From: an uncultured Thermomicrobium sp.
Lineage (GTDB): Bacteria; Chloroflexota; Chloroflexia; Thermomicrobiales; Thermomicrobiaceae
Reading direction: 5' to 3'
Assembly: GCA_938028665.1 (NCBI GenBank)
Contig: CALIMB010000033.1
Location: 1-64,000, forward strand
DNA length: 64,000 nucleotides
Both the position numbers and the translations under genes were made by a program. How positions within the stretch are numbered: position 1 is the stretch's first letter; each line of letters opens with the position of its first letter. This document shows, in pieces, positions 10,466 to 20,916 of this stretch. Under the pieces are notes generated by a model that was given only the letters and a program-made list of their open reading frames with translations, had not been told where the DNA came from and made no database searches.

Positions 10466-11917
10466 ATGACCAGCAGTGCAGAGGGTCGGTGGCTGGGCGG
10501 AAAACTCTCGCGGCGGGCACTTGTTCGCCGGATGGTGCTTGGTGTGGCGGCGCCCGTCGTAGGTGGGCTGCTGGCAGCCTGTGCGGGTGGGCAGGCGACG
10601 CCAACAGCTGCGCCGCAGCCGACACCAACTGCTGCCCCGGCGCAGCAGCCGACACCGACAGCGGCAGCAGCGGTGACACCGGCAGCGGCAGGCACGCCGA
10701 CGGCGACGCCGGTGGTGCTCAAGGGGACCAAGCTCAACATTCTTTTTGGGACGTTCTTCGTTCCCGAGACACAAGATCTAATGAAGCAGCAGCTGCAGGA
10801 GTTTGGCAAGGAAACTGGGGTCGAGGCGACGATCGACTTCATCAATTGGCCGGACTTGCAGCCGAAGATCAGTGCTGCGGTGCAGGCTGGCGCTGGTCCG
10901 GACATCGTCGGTATGTGGGATACCTGGCCATCGTTGTATAAGGAGGCACTCGTCGATGTCCAGGACATCGTGGAGAAGCGCATTAAGGGAGAGGGAGACT
11001 ACTTCGATTGGGTGAAGAAGACGGTTCTTGTGGGTGATCAGTGGCTGAGCATTCCGATTGGTGCGCCAACCAGCGCGCAGGTTTTCCGGAAGAGTGCGCT
11101 GCAGCAGGCGGGGTGGCCGGATCCGACGAATCCCCCGGATACGTGGGAAGATCTTTTCAAGGTTGGCGTCGAGATGAAAAAGAACGGCATGCCGCTCGGC
11201 CAAGCCTTTGGTCACTCGACTGGTGATCCGCCGTCGTTCTGCTATGCCTTCATGTGGGCTTATGGTGCGATGGAGGTGGAGGCCGATGGGAAGACGGTCG
11301 CCTTTAACAAGCCGCAATTTGTCGAGGGGATGAAGCTCTTTTTGAGTTACTGGAAGCAGGCATTTGACGAGACTGGACTCTCCTGGGACGATGCGACCAA
11401 TAATCGGGCGTTTCTGGCGGGACAGATTGGGTGGACATTTAACGGGAGCAGTATTTATATCGCCGCGTTGAAGCAGGCTCCGGACATTGCGGAAGATATC
11501 ATTCACCACATCTTTCCAAAGGGGCCAGCGGGACGCTTTAACAACTTGGGTAGTTGGTCAGTAGGTATCCTCAAGTATTCAAAGAACATCGCCGGTGCAA
11601 AGGCATTCCTTGAATGGTGGACAGCACCGGAGCAGTTCCGGAAGTGGCTGGAGATTCAAAAGGGCTATCAGGTGGCGCCGACGGCATACTACCTGAATGA
11701 TCCGTATTACCGGTCGGATCCCAAGCTGGTTCCGTATGTCGAGGCAGCCAAGTATGGGCGGAACAAGGGGTATGCTGGACTCGGCAACGAAAAGGCAGCC
11801 GAGGTCTTTGCCCGCTACATCGTGGTTGACACGTTTGCGCGCGCGATCCAGTCGGGGAACGCAGAAGAAGCGATCCAGTGGGGTGCCAGCGAGCTGCAGA
11901 AGATTTATGGAGCGTGA
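10466..11917 (+). CDS. ABC transporter extracellular sugar-binding lipoprotein
   Basis: Twin-arginine-like SRRALVRRMVLG signal with lipobox LLAAC, Thr/Pro/Ala linker, family 1 SBP body (EWWTAPEQFRKWLEIQKGYQVAPT); followed by two permeases. Confidence 0.9.
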   Translation: MTSSAEGRWLGGKLSRRALVRRMVLGVAAPVVGGLLAACAGGQATPTAAPQPTPTAAPAQQPTPTAAAAVTPAAAGTPTATPVVLKGTKLNILFGTFFVPETQDLMKQQLQEFGKETGVEATIDFINWPDLQPKISAAVQAGAGPDIVGMWDTWPSLYKEALVDVQDIVEKRIKGEGDYFDWVKKTVLVGDQWLSIPIGAPTSAQVFRKSALQQAGWPDPTNPPDTWEDLFKVGVEMKKNGMPLGQAFGHSTGDPPSFCYAFMWAYGAMEVEADGKTVAFNKPQFVEGMKLFLSYWKQAFDETGLSWDDATNNRAFLAGQIGWTFNGSSIYIAALKQAPDIAEDIIHHIFPKGPAGRFNNLGSWSVGILKYSKNIAGAKAFLEWWTAPEQFRKWLEIQKGYQVAPTAYYLNDPYYRSDPKLVPYVEAAKYGRNKGYAGLGNEKAAEVFARYIVVDTFARAIQSGNAEEAIQWGASELQKIYGA

Positions 11918-11922
11918 GCAGG

Positions 11923-11959
11923 CGGTGGGAGGAGCGGGCCCGCACCGCTCCTCCCACCG
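11923..11959 (+). other. intercistronic hairpin (15-bp perfect stem, 7-nt loop)
   Basis: CGGTGGGAGGAGCGG gcccgca CCGCTCCTCCCACCG between SBP stop and first permease start. Confidence 0.85.
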
Positions 11960-11992
11960 TAAGATCAGCCATGTGGGTGATGAGGTGCCACA

Positions 11993-12937
11993 ATGACGAC
12001 TGCTCCGGCCGGTACAGTTCGGCAGGTGATGTCGTTCCGGCTGCGTGACCGGGTTCGGCATTGGCTTGACAGCGAGCCTGTGCTGGCCTACCTTTTTATG
12101 TCACCAGGTTGGTTGATTCTTTTGTTGTTTATGAGTTATCCGTTCTTCTTGGGTATTTGGATTTCCCTTACTGACCGGACGGTTGGGCTGCCGAGTGGGG
12201 AGTTTGTTGGCTTACGCAACTACACAGAACTGTTCCGAGATCGAACATTCCACCTGACGGTCATCAACACGTTCATTTACGGATTTGTGACGGTGCCCTT
12301 CAAGCTATTCCTGGGCTTACTCCTGGCGCTTTTGCTTAATCAAGCGTTCCCGATGCGGAATGTCTTGCGGGCAGCCCTGTTGCTCCCGTGGATTGTTCCG
12401 ACAGCGCTGTCCAGTCTCGCGTGGCTGATGCTCTACGATGCGGTGTTAAGTCCGTTCTCCTGGTTACTGAAGAACTGGGGGCTCATCGAGTCGAACATCG
12501 CTTTCCTGGGCACGCGGACGAACGCGATCATTTCGCTCTGTATTGCGAATATCTGGCGAGGAACACCATTCTTTGCCGTAGCGATCTTAGCAGGCTTGCA
12601 GGCAGTTCCGCAGGAGTTGCACGAGGCAGCAGCTATTGAGGGTGCCAACCGCGTCCAGCGGTTCTTCGCCGTGACTCTGCCAGTCATCAAAGGAATTGTG
12701 GTTATTACCACACTCTTCTCGATCATTTGGACCTTTGCAGACTTCCAGCTGGTCTATGTGTTGACGAAGGGCGGGCCAGCTAACTCAACGCATATCTTTG
12801 GAACCTATGCGTGGCAGATTGGAATCGGTGGAGCTGGGAAGCTGGGGATCGGTGCAGCGATCTCGCTGTATATGTTCCCGGTTCTCGCGGTCCTCTCGGC
12901 AATCTTGTTACGCTACGTCCGATCCCAGGAGGCGTGA
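11993..12937 (+). CDS. sugar ABC transporter permease (MalF/UgpA type)
   Basis: Multi-TM; EAAAIEGANRVQRFFAVTLPVIKG EAA-loop motif. Confidence 0.93.
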   Translation: MTTAPAGTVRQVMSFRLRDRVRHWLDSEPVLAYLFMSPGWLILLLFMSYPFFLGIWISLTDRTVGLPSGEFVGLRNYTELFRDRTFHLTVINTFIYGFVTVPFKLFLGLLLALLLNQAFPMRNVLRAALLLPWIVPTALSSLAWLMLYDAVLSPFSWLLKNWGLIESNIAFLGTRTNAIISLCIANIWRGTPFFAVAILAGLQAVPQELHEAAAIEGANRVQRFFAVTLPVIKGIVVITTLFSIIWTFADFQLVYVLTKGGPANSTHIFGTYAWQIGIGGAGKLGIGAAISLYMFPVLAVLSAILLRYVRSQEA

Positions 12938-12938
12938 G

Positions 12939-13784
12939 GTGGTTGGGAGCAATCGCTTGAGCAGTCGTCTCGTACTCCTTTATCTGCCGTTGGCATTGTT
13001 CACTATCTTTCTCTTATTCCCATTTTATTGGATGCTTATCATCTCACTGAAGCCGAATAATTTGCTTCTTAATATGAAGATCAATCCATTATATCTTACT
13101 CAGTTTACCTTAGATCATTATCGGTATCTACTGAGCAATACTGATTTTCCGCGCTGGGCACTCAATACTGCGATTGTCACCTTTGGGGCCACGTTTCTGT
13201 CATTGACCAGTAGCATCCTGATGGGATACGCCTTAGGACGCTTCCGTTTCCGTGGCGGGAACGTAGCAGGTACGGCCATCTTCCTTGCTTATCTTATCCC
13301 GCCGACCTTGCTCTTCATTCCGCTCAGCCAGGTGGTCGCGCGCTTTGGCCTTTACAACACGTACTGGGCGCTCATCTTCACCTATCCAACATTTTTGATC
13401 CCGTTCGCCTCCTGGCTTCTTATGGGCTATTTCCGGACTATTCCACGCGAGCTCGAAGAATGCGCGATGATTGACGGAGCGAGCCGATTCCAGGCAATGT
13501 GGCGCATCATTCTGCCACTAGCCTTACCTGGTGTCCTTTCGGCGGGAATCTTCTCGTTCACGCTCTCCTGGAATGAGTTCCTGTACGCGCTGGTCTTCAT
13601 GGGCTCCGGTGAGATGAAGACGATCCCCGTTGGTACCGTGAGTGATCTCATCCGAGCGGACCTCTTTCAGTGGGGGCCGCTCATGGCGGCAGCGATGCTC
13701 GGCTCGGTGCCGGTGGCGATCGCCTACATGTTCTTCGTTGATCAGTATGTCTCTGGTCTTACTGCCGGGGCCGTCAAAGGTTAG
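12939..13784 (+). CDS. sugar ABC transporter permease (MalG/UgpE type)
   Basis: Multi-TM; EECAMIDGASRFQAMWRIILPLALPG EAA-loop motif; GTG start two nt after the previous stop. Confidence 0.92.
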   Translation: MVGSNRLSSRLVLLYLPLALFTIFLLFPFYWMLIISLKPNNLLLNMKINPLYLTQFTLDHYRYLLSNTDFPRWALNTAIVTFGATFLSLTSSILMGYALGRFRFRGGNVAGTAIFLAYLIPPTLLFIPLSQVVARFGLYNTYWALIFTYPTFLIPFASWLLMGYFRTIPRELEECAMIDGASRFQAMWRIILPLALPGVLSAGIFSFTLSWNEFLYALVFMGSGEMKTIPVGTVSDLIRADLFQWGPLMAAAMLGSVPVAIAYMFFVDQYVSGLTAGAVKG

Positions 13785-13792
13785 CTGGGCAC

Positions 13793-13820
13793 TCGACAGG
13801 ACGTGGGACTGCCGTATACT
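13793..13820 (+). promoter_or_regulatory. candidate sigma-70-like promoter for ABC ATPase gene
   Basis: TCGACA-16 nt-TATACT, 58 nt upstream of the ATPase start. Confidence 0.6.
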
Positions 13821-13877
13821 AGTGCTGGGGGATCTTCGGTGTAGGGAAACACAAGATGTGCACGACGGAGGGTGCGC

Positions 13878-14972
13878 ATGGCCCAGGTGATCTACGATCA
13901 TGTGACGAAGCGATTCGACGGGGTGATCGCAGTCAATGATCTCACGCTCGAAGTGAAAGACGGTGAGTTCCTCGTTCTGGTCGGTCCGTCTGGTTGCGGG
14001 AAGACAACCGCGCTGCGCTGTCTTGCTGGTCTAGAGGAAGTCAGCAGTGGTGACATCATCATCGGCGATCGCGTGGTGACACACATCCCACCAAAGGATC
14101 GCGATATCGCGATGGTCTTTCAAAATTACGCGCTCTATCCCCATATGACGGTGTATGAGAATATGGCTTTCGGTCTGAAGCTGCGAAAGATGCCCAAGCA
14201 AGAGATTGATCGGCGCGTCAAAGAGGTCGCAGAGATGCTTGGCATCCAGGACCTACTAAATCGCAAGCCACGCCAACTCTCCGGTGGTCAACGACAGCGT
14301 GTCGCGCTGGGCCGGGCGATCGTCCGTGAGCCACAGGTTTTCCTCATGGATGAGCCGCTTTCGAATCTGGACGCGAAGCTGCGCGTGCAGACTCGTGGCG
14401 AGCTGATTAAGCTGCAGCGCCGCCTGGGTGTAACAACGATCTACGTCACGCATGATCAGGTTGAAGCGATGACGATGGGGCATCGCATCGCGGTGATGAA
14501 CCAGGGAGTCCTCCAGCAGCTCGATACCCCGGAAAATCTGTATGACCATCCGGCGAATCTCTTTGTCGCGACCTTTATCGGGAGTCCGGCGATGAATATC
14601 TTCCCCGCTCGCGTGGTCACTGGTGAGGGGGCGGTGCGGCTCGTTGCCGGTGACGTCACGCTCGAGTCGCCGGCGGAGCAGCGCGGTCGACTGGCTGAAT
14701 ATGCAAACCGCGAGGTGTTGGTTGGTATCCGGCCGGAAGATTTGATTGTCCAGCCGGGTCAGGTTGGTGAAGACCGGCACTTGCGTTTGCCAGTGGAAAT
14801 TGTTGAGCCGCTTGGTTCCGAAACACTCGTGCACCTGCGTGGCCCAGTTGGTACCCTGATCGCCAAGGCCGATCCACACGTGCACTTCTCTCCCGGCGAA
14901 CTTGCCTCGGTTCGTGTCAAGATTGAGCACCTGCACGCCTTCGATCCACAAACGGAACTCGCGCTCTTCTGA
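13878..14972 (+). CDS. sugar ABC transporter ATP-binding protein (UgpC/MsmK type)
   Basis: Walker A GPSGCGKTTALRCLAG, LSGGQRQRVALGRAIVREPQVFLMDEPLSNLD, TOBE region. Confidence 0.95.
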   Translation: MAQVIYDHVTKRFDGVIAVNDLTLEVKDGEFLVLVGPSGCGKTTALRCLAGLEEVSSGDIIIGDRVVTHIPPKDRDIAMVFQNYALYPHMTVYENMAFGLKLRKMPKQEIDRRVKEVAEMLGIQDLLNRKPRQLSGGQRQRVALGRAIVREPQVFLMDEPLSNLDAKLRVQTRGELIKLQRRLGVTTIYVTHDQVEAMTMGHRIAVMNQGVLQQLDTPENLYDHPANLFVATFIGSPAMNIFPARVVTGEGAVRLVAGDVTLESPAEQRGRLAEYANREVLVGIRPEDLIVQPGQVGEDRHLRLPVEIVEPLGSETLVHLRGPVGTLIAKADPHVHFSPGELASVRVKIEHLHAFDPQTELALF

Positions 14973-14995
14973 TGCTGTGATACTCGCTCATGGTG

Positions 14996-15022
14996 GGGAC
15001 CGCTTGGACATTCGGCGGTCCC
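14996..15022 (+). terminator. hairpin terminator downstream of ABC ATPase
   Basis: GGGACCGC ttggacattcg GCGGTCCC then ttct; perfect 8-bp stem. Confidence 0.6.
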
Positions 15023-16256
15023 TTCTGTGATTCTCAGGGAGAGATCGGCAGTGTGCAGCCGGTGAAACGACTTGAGGTGCGTGGAACCGGTAGGAAGCAG
15101 CGGAGTCCTCGCCCCCATTTCCCGACCGACGGTGCATAACGCTCACTGGGTATCTCGGCCGTCGGGGAGGCCACGCGATGGTCCTCATGTGTGACGAGGA
15201 TTCTGTGAATCCCTTGCTGACGATCGCTGGTGTCGCTCGGGAGCGACATGTTTCTCCTGCAGAGGTCGGAGGACAAGGCAGCGAGCGGTCGATTGGCTTC
15301 ATGCAAGTGATTGCCATAGGCCCTGCCATTTAGAGAAAGAGGAAGCGTCTATCCATACTCCAAATAGTCCGGATTATCAGTGCTGTTTCTATCTATACCG
15401 GCAGCTCTCCAAGCTGTTGAGCGCTTCGACACAACCGAGGATGTCTTGCCTGATTCCAAGACGACAAAGTGGACTCCCTCAGAGGCTTGCAAACCTGCTG
15501 ACGCAAGAGCAACGTGCGCTGTTCCCGAGTAGTGATCTCGCGCTGAAGCGCACGCTAACCCCAGCGTCCAAACTGGGAAGGGAGGCTGAAGTAGCCGCTG
15601 CATGACGGGAACACGTCGTGCCAAGTGGCAAGGGCTTCGGTCGGCAACCAAGCAGGTCGTGGCCAGGATGAGGCCACGATAAGGTCGCTGGCCATTGCTG
15701 GAGGGGTACCCTTCGGGTTCAGGCAAGAACAAAATCAAAGAGCATTCACTGGCTTGGGTACCGAGGAGGAAAAATACGGCATTAGGGCCATGTTGTTGAG
15801 TATTAAAGAGGTATTGTAGAACTAGGTGTACAAAGCTATAAATGATACTCATGGGATTGTACTGGCTAGTTATTCTACATCGATTATGTTATACAGGCAC
15901 GCATTCTGTTAGAGCGGGGGATGGGGGTAGGCTACCGCGATAAGCTTTCTGTGGCCCCTACGACCCAGGGGAAGAAGCGAAGAAGACAGAGGAGTTGAGG
16001 CCGTGCTCCTGAGTTTCTATCTGGTTGGCAGGTATCGGTGGACAAGAGTCAGAGACGGTTACACGGTGGGGCTACTGCGCGAACACGGTTGTGCGACGGG
16101 GAGTAGTCAAGCTCAGTCGCTGTCGCTGCACCACACATGGAAAGCGCTGTTGAGCAAGTATTTCCGGAGGACGGCCACCCTTTACGGTACGCTTTCTCTG
16201 ATGCGTTGCAAGTGAGAGAAATTCCTCGGCAGAGACACGGTGCTTGGAACGAACAG

Positions 16257-16280
16257 CCCGGTGGCAAGAATGCCACCGGG
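16257..16280 (-). terminator. hairpin downstream of yebC
   Basis: CCCGGTGGCA ttct TGCCACCGGG, perfect 10-bp stem, 24 nt after the yebC stop. Confidence 0.65.
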
Positions 16281-16303
16281 TCCTGAGCACCGGACCGAAT
16301 GGA

Positions 16304-17050
16304 TCAGACCGCCTGGCGCACCTCGGCCGGGAAACTCGCGTTCGTGTAGACTTCCTGCACGTCATCGAGGTCTTCGAGCGCCTCCAGGAGCTTCAGAGCA
16401 CTCTGGGCCTGGCTGCCTTCTAGCTCGATCGTTGTCGTCGGCACACGCTGAACATCGGCCTGCCGGATTTGATAGCCGGCCCGCTGAAGCTTGTCGGCAA
16501 CATCGCTCAACTGATCGGGTTCTGTGGTGATGATCACACTATCGTCCTCAACCTCGAAGTCACGCGCCCCCGCGTCGATTGCGGCGAGTGCGATCTCTTC
16601 GGGGTCGTGGCCATTGGTTGCAACAACGATCTGGCCGAGCGTTTCAAACTGCCAAGCGACTGAACCAGTCTCTCCCAGTGAGCCGCCGTACTTCGTGAAC
16701 GTATGGCGGACGACAGATGCGGTCCGATTCCGGTTGTCTGTCAGAGCGATCGCCATGATGGCAATGCCACCAGGGCCGTAGCCCTCATAGACGATCGTTT
16801 CATATTCCTGTGCACCACTTGTAGCACCACTCGCCTTAGCGATCGCGTTCTCGATCGTATCCTTCGGCATTCCCTCGCGCCTGGCACGTTCGATGGCCAT
16901 GCGGAGCCGGACATTCGTCTCCGGATTCGGACCCCCCTCACGGACGGCAACATGAATCTCGCGAGCAAGCTTGCTAAAGATTTGGCCTTTTCGGAAATCG
17001 GCCGCCTGCTTCTGGCGCTTGATCTGGGCCCACTTCGAGTGCCCTGCCAT
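16304..17050 (-). CDS. yebC: YebC/PmpR family transcriptional/translational regulator
   Basis: MAGHSKWAQIKRQKQAADFRKGQIFSKLAREI and GPGGIAIMAIALTDNRNRTASVVRHTFTKYGGSLGETGSVAW. Confidence 0.97.
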   Translation of the reverse strand: MAGHSKWAQIKRQKQAADFRKGQIFSKLAREIHVAVREGGPNPETNVRLRMAIERARREGMPKDTIENAIAKASGATSGAQEYETIVYEGYGPGGIAIMAIALTDNRNRTASVVRHTFTKYGGSLGETGSVAWQFETLGQIVVATNGHDPEEIALAAIDAGARDFEVEDDSVIITTEPDQLSDVADKLQRAGYQIRQADVQRVPTTTIELEGSQAQSALKLLEALEDLDDVQEVYTNASFPAEVRQAV

Positions 17051-17283
17051 AGTCTCACCTTCCCCTCATTTCGCTGAGGCGGTCGGCCGCCCACAGCATG
17101 ACAACGACCAGCACGGCGTCCCTTGTGTCGAGAGGCCTACATCTTGGCAGTCTGAGATTGCATGGGGGCGCCGCGCCGTTCACATGCACGACAGCCGTCC
17201 GGTTCGCTGCTCCGGTACGACCGCCCGGGGCGTCGACTCTCATACCAAGTCTGCCAGATGCGCGCCGAACCGGGCAAGGTCAC

Positions 17284-18891
17284 TTACTGGGCGCCAGTAT
17301 CGTCCCGGCGAACTGTGACCGTGCGACCACGCACGCGTGTGCCGGCCAAAGCGGCGATGACGCGTTCAGCCGCGGCGACAGGAACTTCCACCAGTGTAAA
17401 CCGCTCTGTAATTTCGATTTGCCCAATCTCACGCCCTGGCAATCTCGCCTCATTGGCAATCGTGCCAACGATGTCGTTGGGGCGTACACCGTCTCGTCGA
17501 CCAAGTTCCAGGCGGAGTCGAACCATCCCCTTTTCCGGTCGATCGCCACCCGAGAGTTCGCTCAGCCGCTCAGGGTCGATAGCGCGTTCTTCCAGGAGCA
17601 GAGTGATCGCTGCAGCGGCGATATCGCTTGCGTCGTGGTACGGCAGCAGTTGATCGACAAGGAAGCGTCCTGCTGTGAGATCGCGCTGCTCGATGAGTTC
17701 AACCAGGGAGGCACCGAGTAGCTCGCGTTGGCGACGCACAATTTCTTCTCGGGTCGGGATGTGACGTACGACGAGACGTTTCCCAATGGCGCGTTCAATG
17801 GTCCGGAGCAACCAGCGCTCTCGAGGCTCGACAAGCGTGATTGCAGTACCAGGTGCTCCTGCACGAGCAGTGCGGCCGATGCGATGGACATAGGCGTCCG
17901 GATCCCCAGGGATGTCAAAGTTGATCACATGACTCACACTTGGGACATCGAGTCCGCGTGCAGCCACGTCAGTAGCGATCAGTAGGTTGACCTGCCCCGA
18001 GCGGAACCGCTGCATGGCGCGGTCGCGTAGAGCCTGGCTGAGGTCACCATGGATCGCTTCTGCCGCATAACCGCGCGATTGGAGGCGATGGGCAAGTTCG
18101 TCTGCCCCGCTCTTGGTTCGGACGAAGACGATGGCAGAGGTTGGTGCCTCGAAGTCGAGAATGCGCGAGAGTGCATCGATCTTCGCATGCGCGGTGACCT
18201 CATAAACAAACTGTTGGATCTGAGGCACCGTCACGCGCTCGGGATGAACGGTGATGGTCACCGGATTCCGAAGGAAGCGCCGAGTCAACTGGCGGATTCG
18301 TGGCGGGATCGTGGCGGAAAACAGTGCGGTCTGGCGTTCGCTCGGCACGCGTTCGAGAATCCATTCCACGTCTTCAATAAATCCCATATCCAGCATCTCG
18401 TCAGCCTCATCGAGCACAACGATTCGCACCTGTTCTAGGTGAAGTGTCTCACGCCGGATATGGTCCATGACACGCCCCGGAGTGCCAACGACGACGTCGA
18501 CAGGGTAACGAAGTGCTCGCAACTGCCGTTCGATCGGTTGGCCACCGTAGAGAGCGAGGACTCGGGCATTGAGGTACCGGCCGAATCGATGGATGGCCTC
18601 GGCAACTTGCACAGCCAGTTCACGTGTCGGAACAAGGACAAGTGCTTGCGGCCCACGACCGTTGGGCTCTAAGCGGTGTAGGATCGGTAATCCAAACGCG
18701 GCTGTCTTGCCGGTACCGGTATGGGCCTGGACGATGGCGTCCCGCCCGGCGAGCAGTACTGGGATGGCTTCCGCTTGAACAGGCATTGGCTGCTCAAAGC
18801 CGACATCACGCACTCCCTCGAGCACGGGTTGACTCAATCCGAGCATCGCGAATGCGCTCGGCTGGGTAGGTCGGGTAATGGTCATGTTCAC
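17284..18891 (-). CDS. DEAD-box ATP-dependent RNA helicase (CsdA/DeaD-like, C-terminal DbpA-type RNA-binding domain)
   Basis: AHTGTGKTAAFGLP, PTRELAVQ, VLDEADEMLDMGF, SAT, HRIGRTARAG. Confidence 0.96.
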   Translation of the reverse strand: MNMTITRPTQPSAFAMLGLSQPVLEGVRDVGFEQPMPVQAEAIPVLLAGRDAIVQAHTGTGKTAAFGLPILHRLEPNGRGPQALVLVPTRELAVQVAEAIHRFGRYLNARVLALYGGQPIERQLRALRYPVDVVVGTPGRVMDHIRRETLHLEQVRIVVLDEADEMLDMGFIEDVEWILERVPSERQTALFSATIPPRIRQLTRRFLRNPVTITVHPERVTVPQIQQFVYEVTAHAKIDALSRILDFEAPTSAIVFVRTKSGADELAHRLQSRGYAAEAIHGDLSQALRDRAMQRFRSGQVNLLIATDVAARGLDVPSVSHVINFDIPGDPDAYVHRIGRTARAGAPGTAITLVEPRERWLLRTIERAIGKRLVVRHIPTREEIVRRQRELLGASLVELIEQRDLTAGRFLVDQLLPYHDASDIAAAAITLLLEERAIDPERLSELSGGDRPEKGMVRLRLELGRRDGVRPNDIVGTIANEARLPGREIGQIEITERFTLVEVPVAAAERVIAALAGTRVRGRTVTVRRDDTGAQ

Positions 18892-19334
18892 AGAGTACTC
18901 CTTGTAGATCTCGTTTCGCTTGTCGGTCGTGCGGCCTCACATGGGGTGCACAACTCTTTGAGTTTACCACAGAGATACCAGCGAACCGCCAACGGATCGC
19001 GACATTGTCTAATCCCTCCCCGGTAGCGTGTCTCCGGACGAAGTGGGGTGCAGGAGGATGTTTGGTGAGACGAACGAGCCGATCTTGGCGACCGATTATC
19101 CCGTTTCCGGGTCGCGAGCAGTATGAGCAGGACGCGCGATCTGTGAGCTGCATCCCGTCTCCTCGTCGATGCGATGGTGTCACACCCCTGTTCAAGCGAT
19201 CGGTGAGCTCGGTCTCGAAACTCGGGTTTCTCGCCCTTCCCTCCGCATGCGGGAATAGAGTTTGTGGGGCGTGGAAAGTTACGGCTATTCGTTTCGCGGT
19301 ATCAGCGCAACGAGACTCACGTGGAGTCATGGGC

Positions 19335-20110
19335 TCATCGCGGCGGTGCAAGGTTTAGCTGGGCACGGCGCTCGCCATGGTGTGTTTCTACCATGGGCAG
19401 GGCGGCCATCGCACCGGAGGGTCCAGTCAGCCCCGCCACGGCAAAAATCATCGCGGCAAGCTCGAAGAGATCGACCAGTTTCCCGGCCAATAGCGCTCCA
19501 ACTGCGTATCCCCCATCGCGTTAGGGCGGTGCACGCCGCAGGCTGTGGCACGTCTCCGCCGATCACTGACATCAGTGACTGCCGCGAGGTGCGCCAGAGC
19601 GTTCAGCAGGGTACCTCGTCTGAGGCGTTTGGCAGTCCCTGTCGAAAGGATACAGGGAGGAGGTGGCTGGCACGACCAGAATGCCGGGTGCTTCCAGTTA
19701 CATGCCGTCTTCGGTACGTAATTTGCGACCCAAACAGTCGATCAGAACACCGGTGGCGAGTTGGGTAACACCCTAGACTCCTGGGTAGAGTGCCGTGAGC
19801 AGGCGAATTTTCTCCAGGTGTCTGCCTAAGACGGGGAAGACAGCCGGGAACAAATCCCAGAGCATACTGTGGTTGAGGCTCTTCATGAGGTCGACCTGAC
19901 GGACCGAAAACAGGGTGAGTTTTCGCCAGGGTGTGCGAACTGGTATCGTGGAGAAACGGCAGGCTATCCAACGCGGTTTGGGAACGATGGCCGCGTTGCT
20001 CATGCAGCGCAGGTGCTTGTCGCGGGTCGCAGTGTCCCTGCGAGGAGCAGTTCTGGGAAGGTGATACCAAATGTTACGCAGCAAAGGATCAGGATGAGGT
20101 GCTGTACGCG
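19335..20110 (-). pseudogene. decayed MFS transporter (C-terminal half recognisable)
   Basis: Reading across frames: RTPWRKLTLFSVRQVDLMKSLNHSMLWDLFPAVFPVLGRHLEKIRLLTALYPGV*GVTQLATGVLIDCLGRK ... ALAHLAAVTDVSD...GVHR // RDGGYAVGALLAGKLVDLFELAAMIFAVAGLTGPSGAMAALPMVETH; in-frame stops and frameshifts. Confidence 0.8.
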
Positions 20111-20916
20111 CTGCGAGGGGGCTAAGGCGAGGAATAAAGAGGGGGCGCCGGCTCCATAGCCGAAGCCCTTGCCAATCTCATGACGCGGCTATAGCGTGAA
20201 GAATCTGCGAGGGTAGTCTTGATCATAACAGCTGCTCGCGAATAGACTCTCTGATTCAGAACAGACTGATGTTAGTGATGGTAAAACTCTTGCCAAATTG
20301 GAGACTAGATCACAAGTGTTGGAGCATGAAGACCAAACACCTATCTGGTCACGAAAACAGTGTTCCATGCGGTTGAGCAACTAAGGTGACCAGCAGAGAG
20401 GTTCGTTCGTGCCTCGCTGAGCCCAAAACTACAGACAAACGGAAGGAGCAACGTTCGGCCGGCAGGTCTGGACTCCTGGGCAGCGATGCGCGCAAGAAGA
20501 GAGCACGCACTGCCAACTATCCCAGCGACAAACTGATGAGAAAGCGCAAGGTCAAACACTGCCAGTTGGCAACGATGCCAAGGTGAATGTTCGTGCTGAT
20601 AACAGGCTGGGGTGTTTTGCGTCCTGTGGTTTGCTTGGAACCGTGGCACCAGATGTTTCATCACGTTTCCGTGACTTATCAGTGGTTCGGTTCTTTGTCG
20701 AGCACCAGCCGAGAAGCCCACTCACTCAGTGGGGCGCCGAGCTCGCTTGCGCAGGTGATCCGGTCAGCATTGGGAAGCAGGAGCGGAAGCTGTCAGAGTA
20801 GCGCGGCGATAGAGAAATCCGGTAGGTCACACACTGCGACAAGGTCTTTGTAGCATTCACGAGGCTGCCCGGCCACCAGGAGCTGAGCAACGGCAAGGAG
20901 AGTACCAGCGCAGCTG

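Noticed and set aside
10598-10712. Tandem-repeat-like ACACCAACTGC/GCAGCAGC tract
   Set aside because: Encodes the Thr/Pro/Ala linker typical after the lipobox of such SBPs; expected low complexity.
15349-15852. 167-aa minus-strand ORF
   Set aside because: No recognisable family, no good ribosome-binding site, AT-rich N-terminus; no support as a gene.
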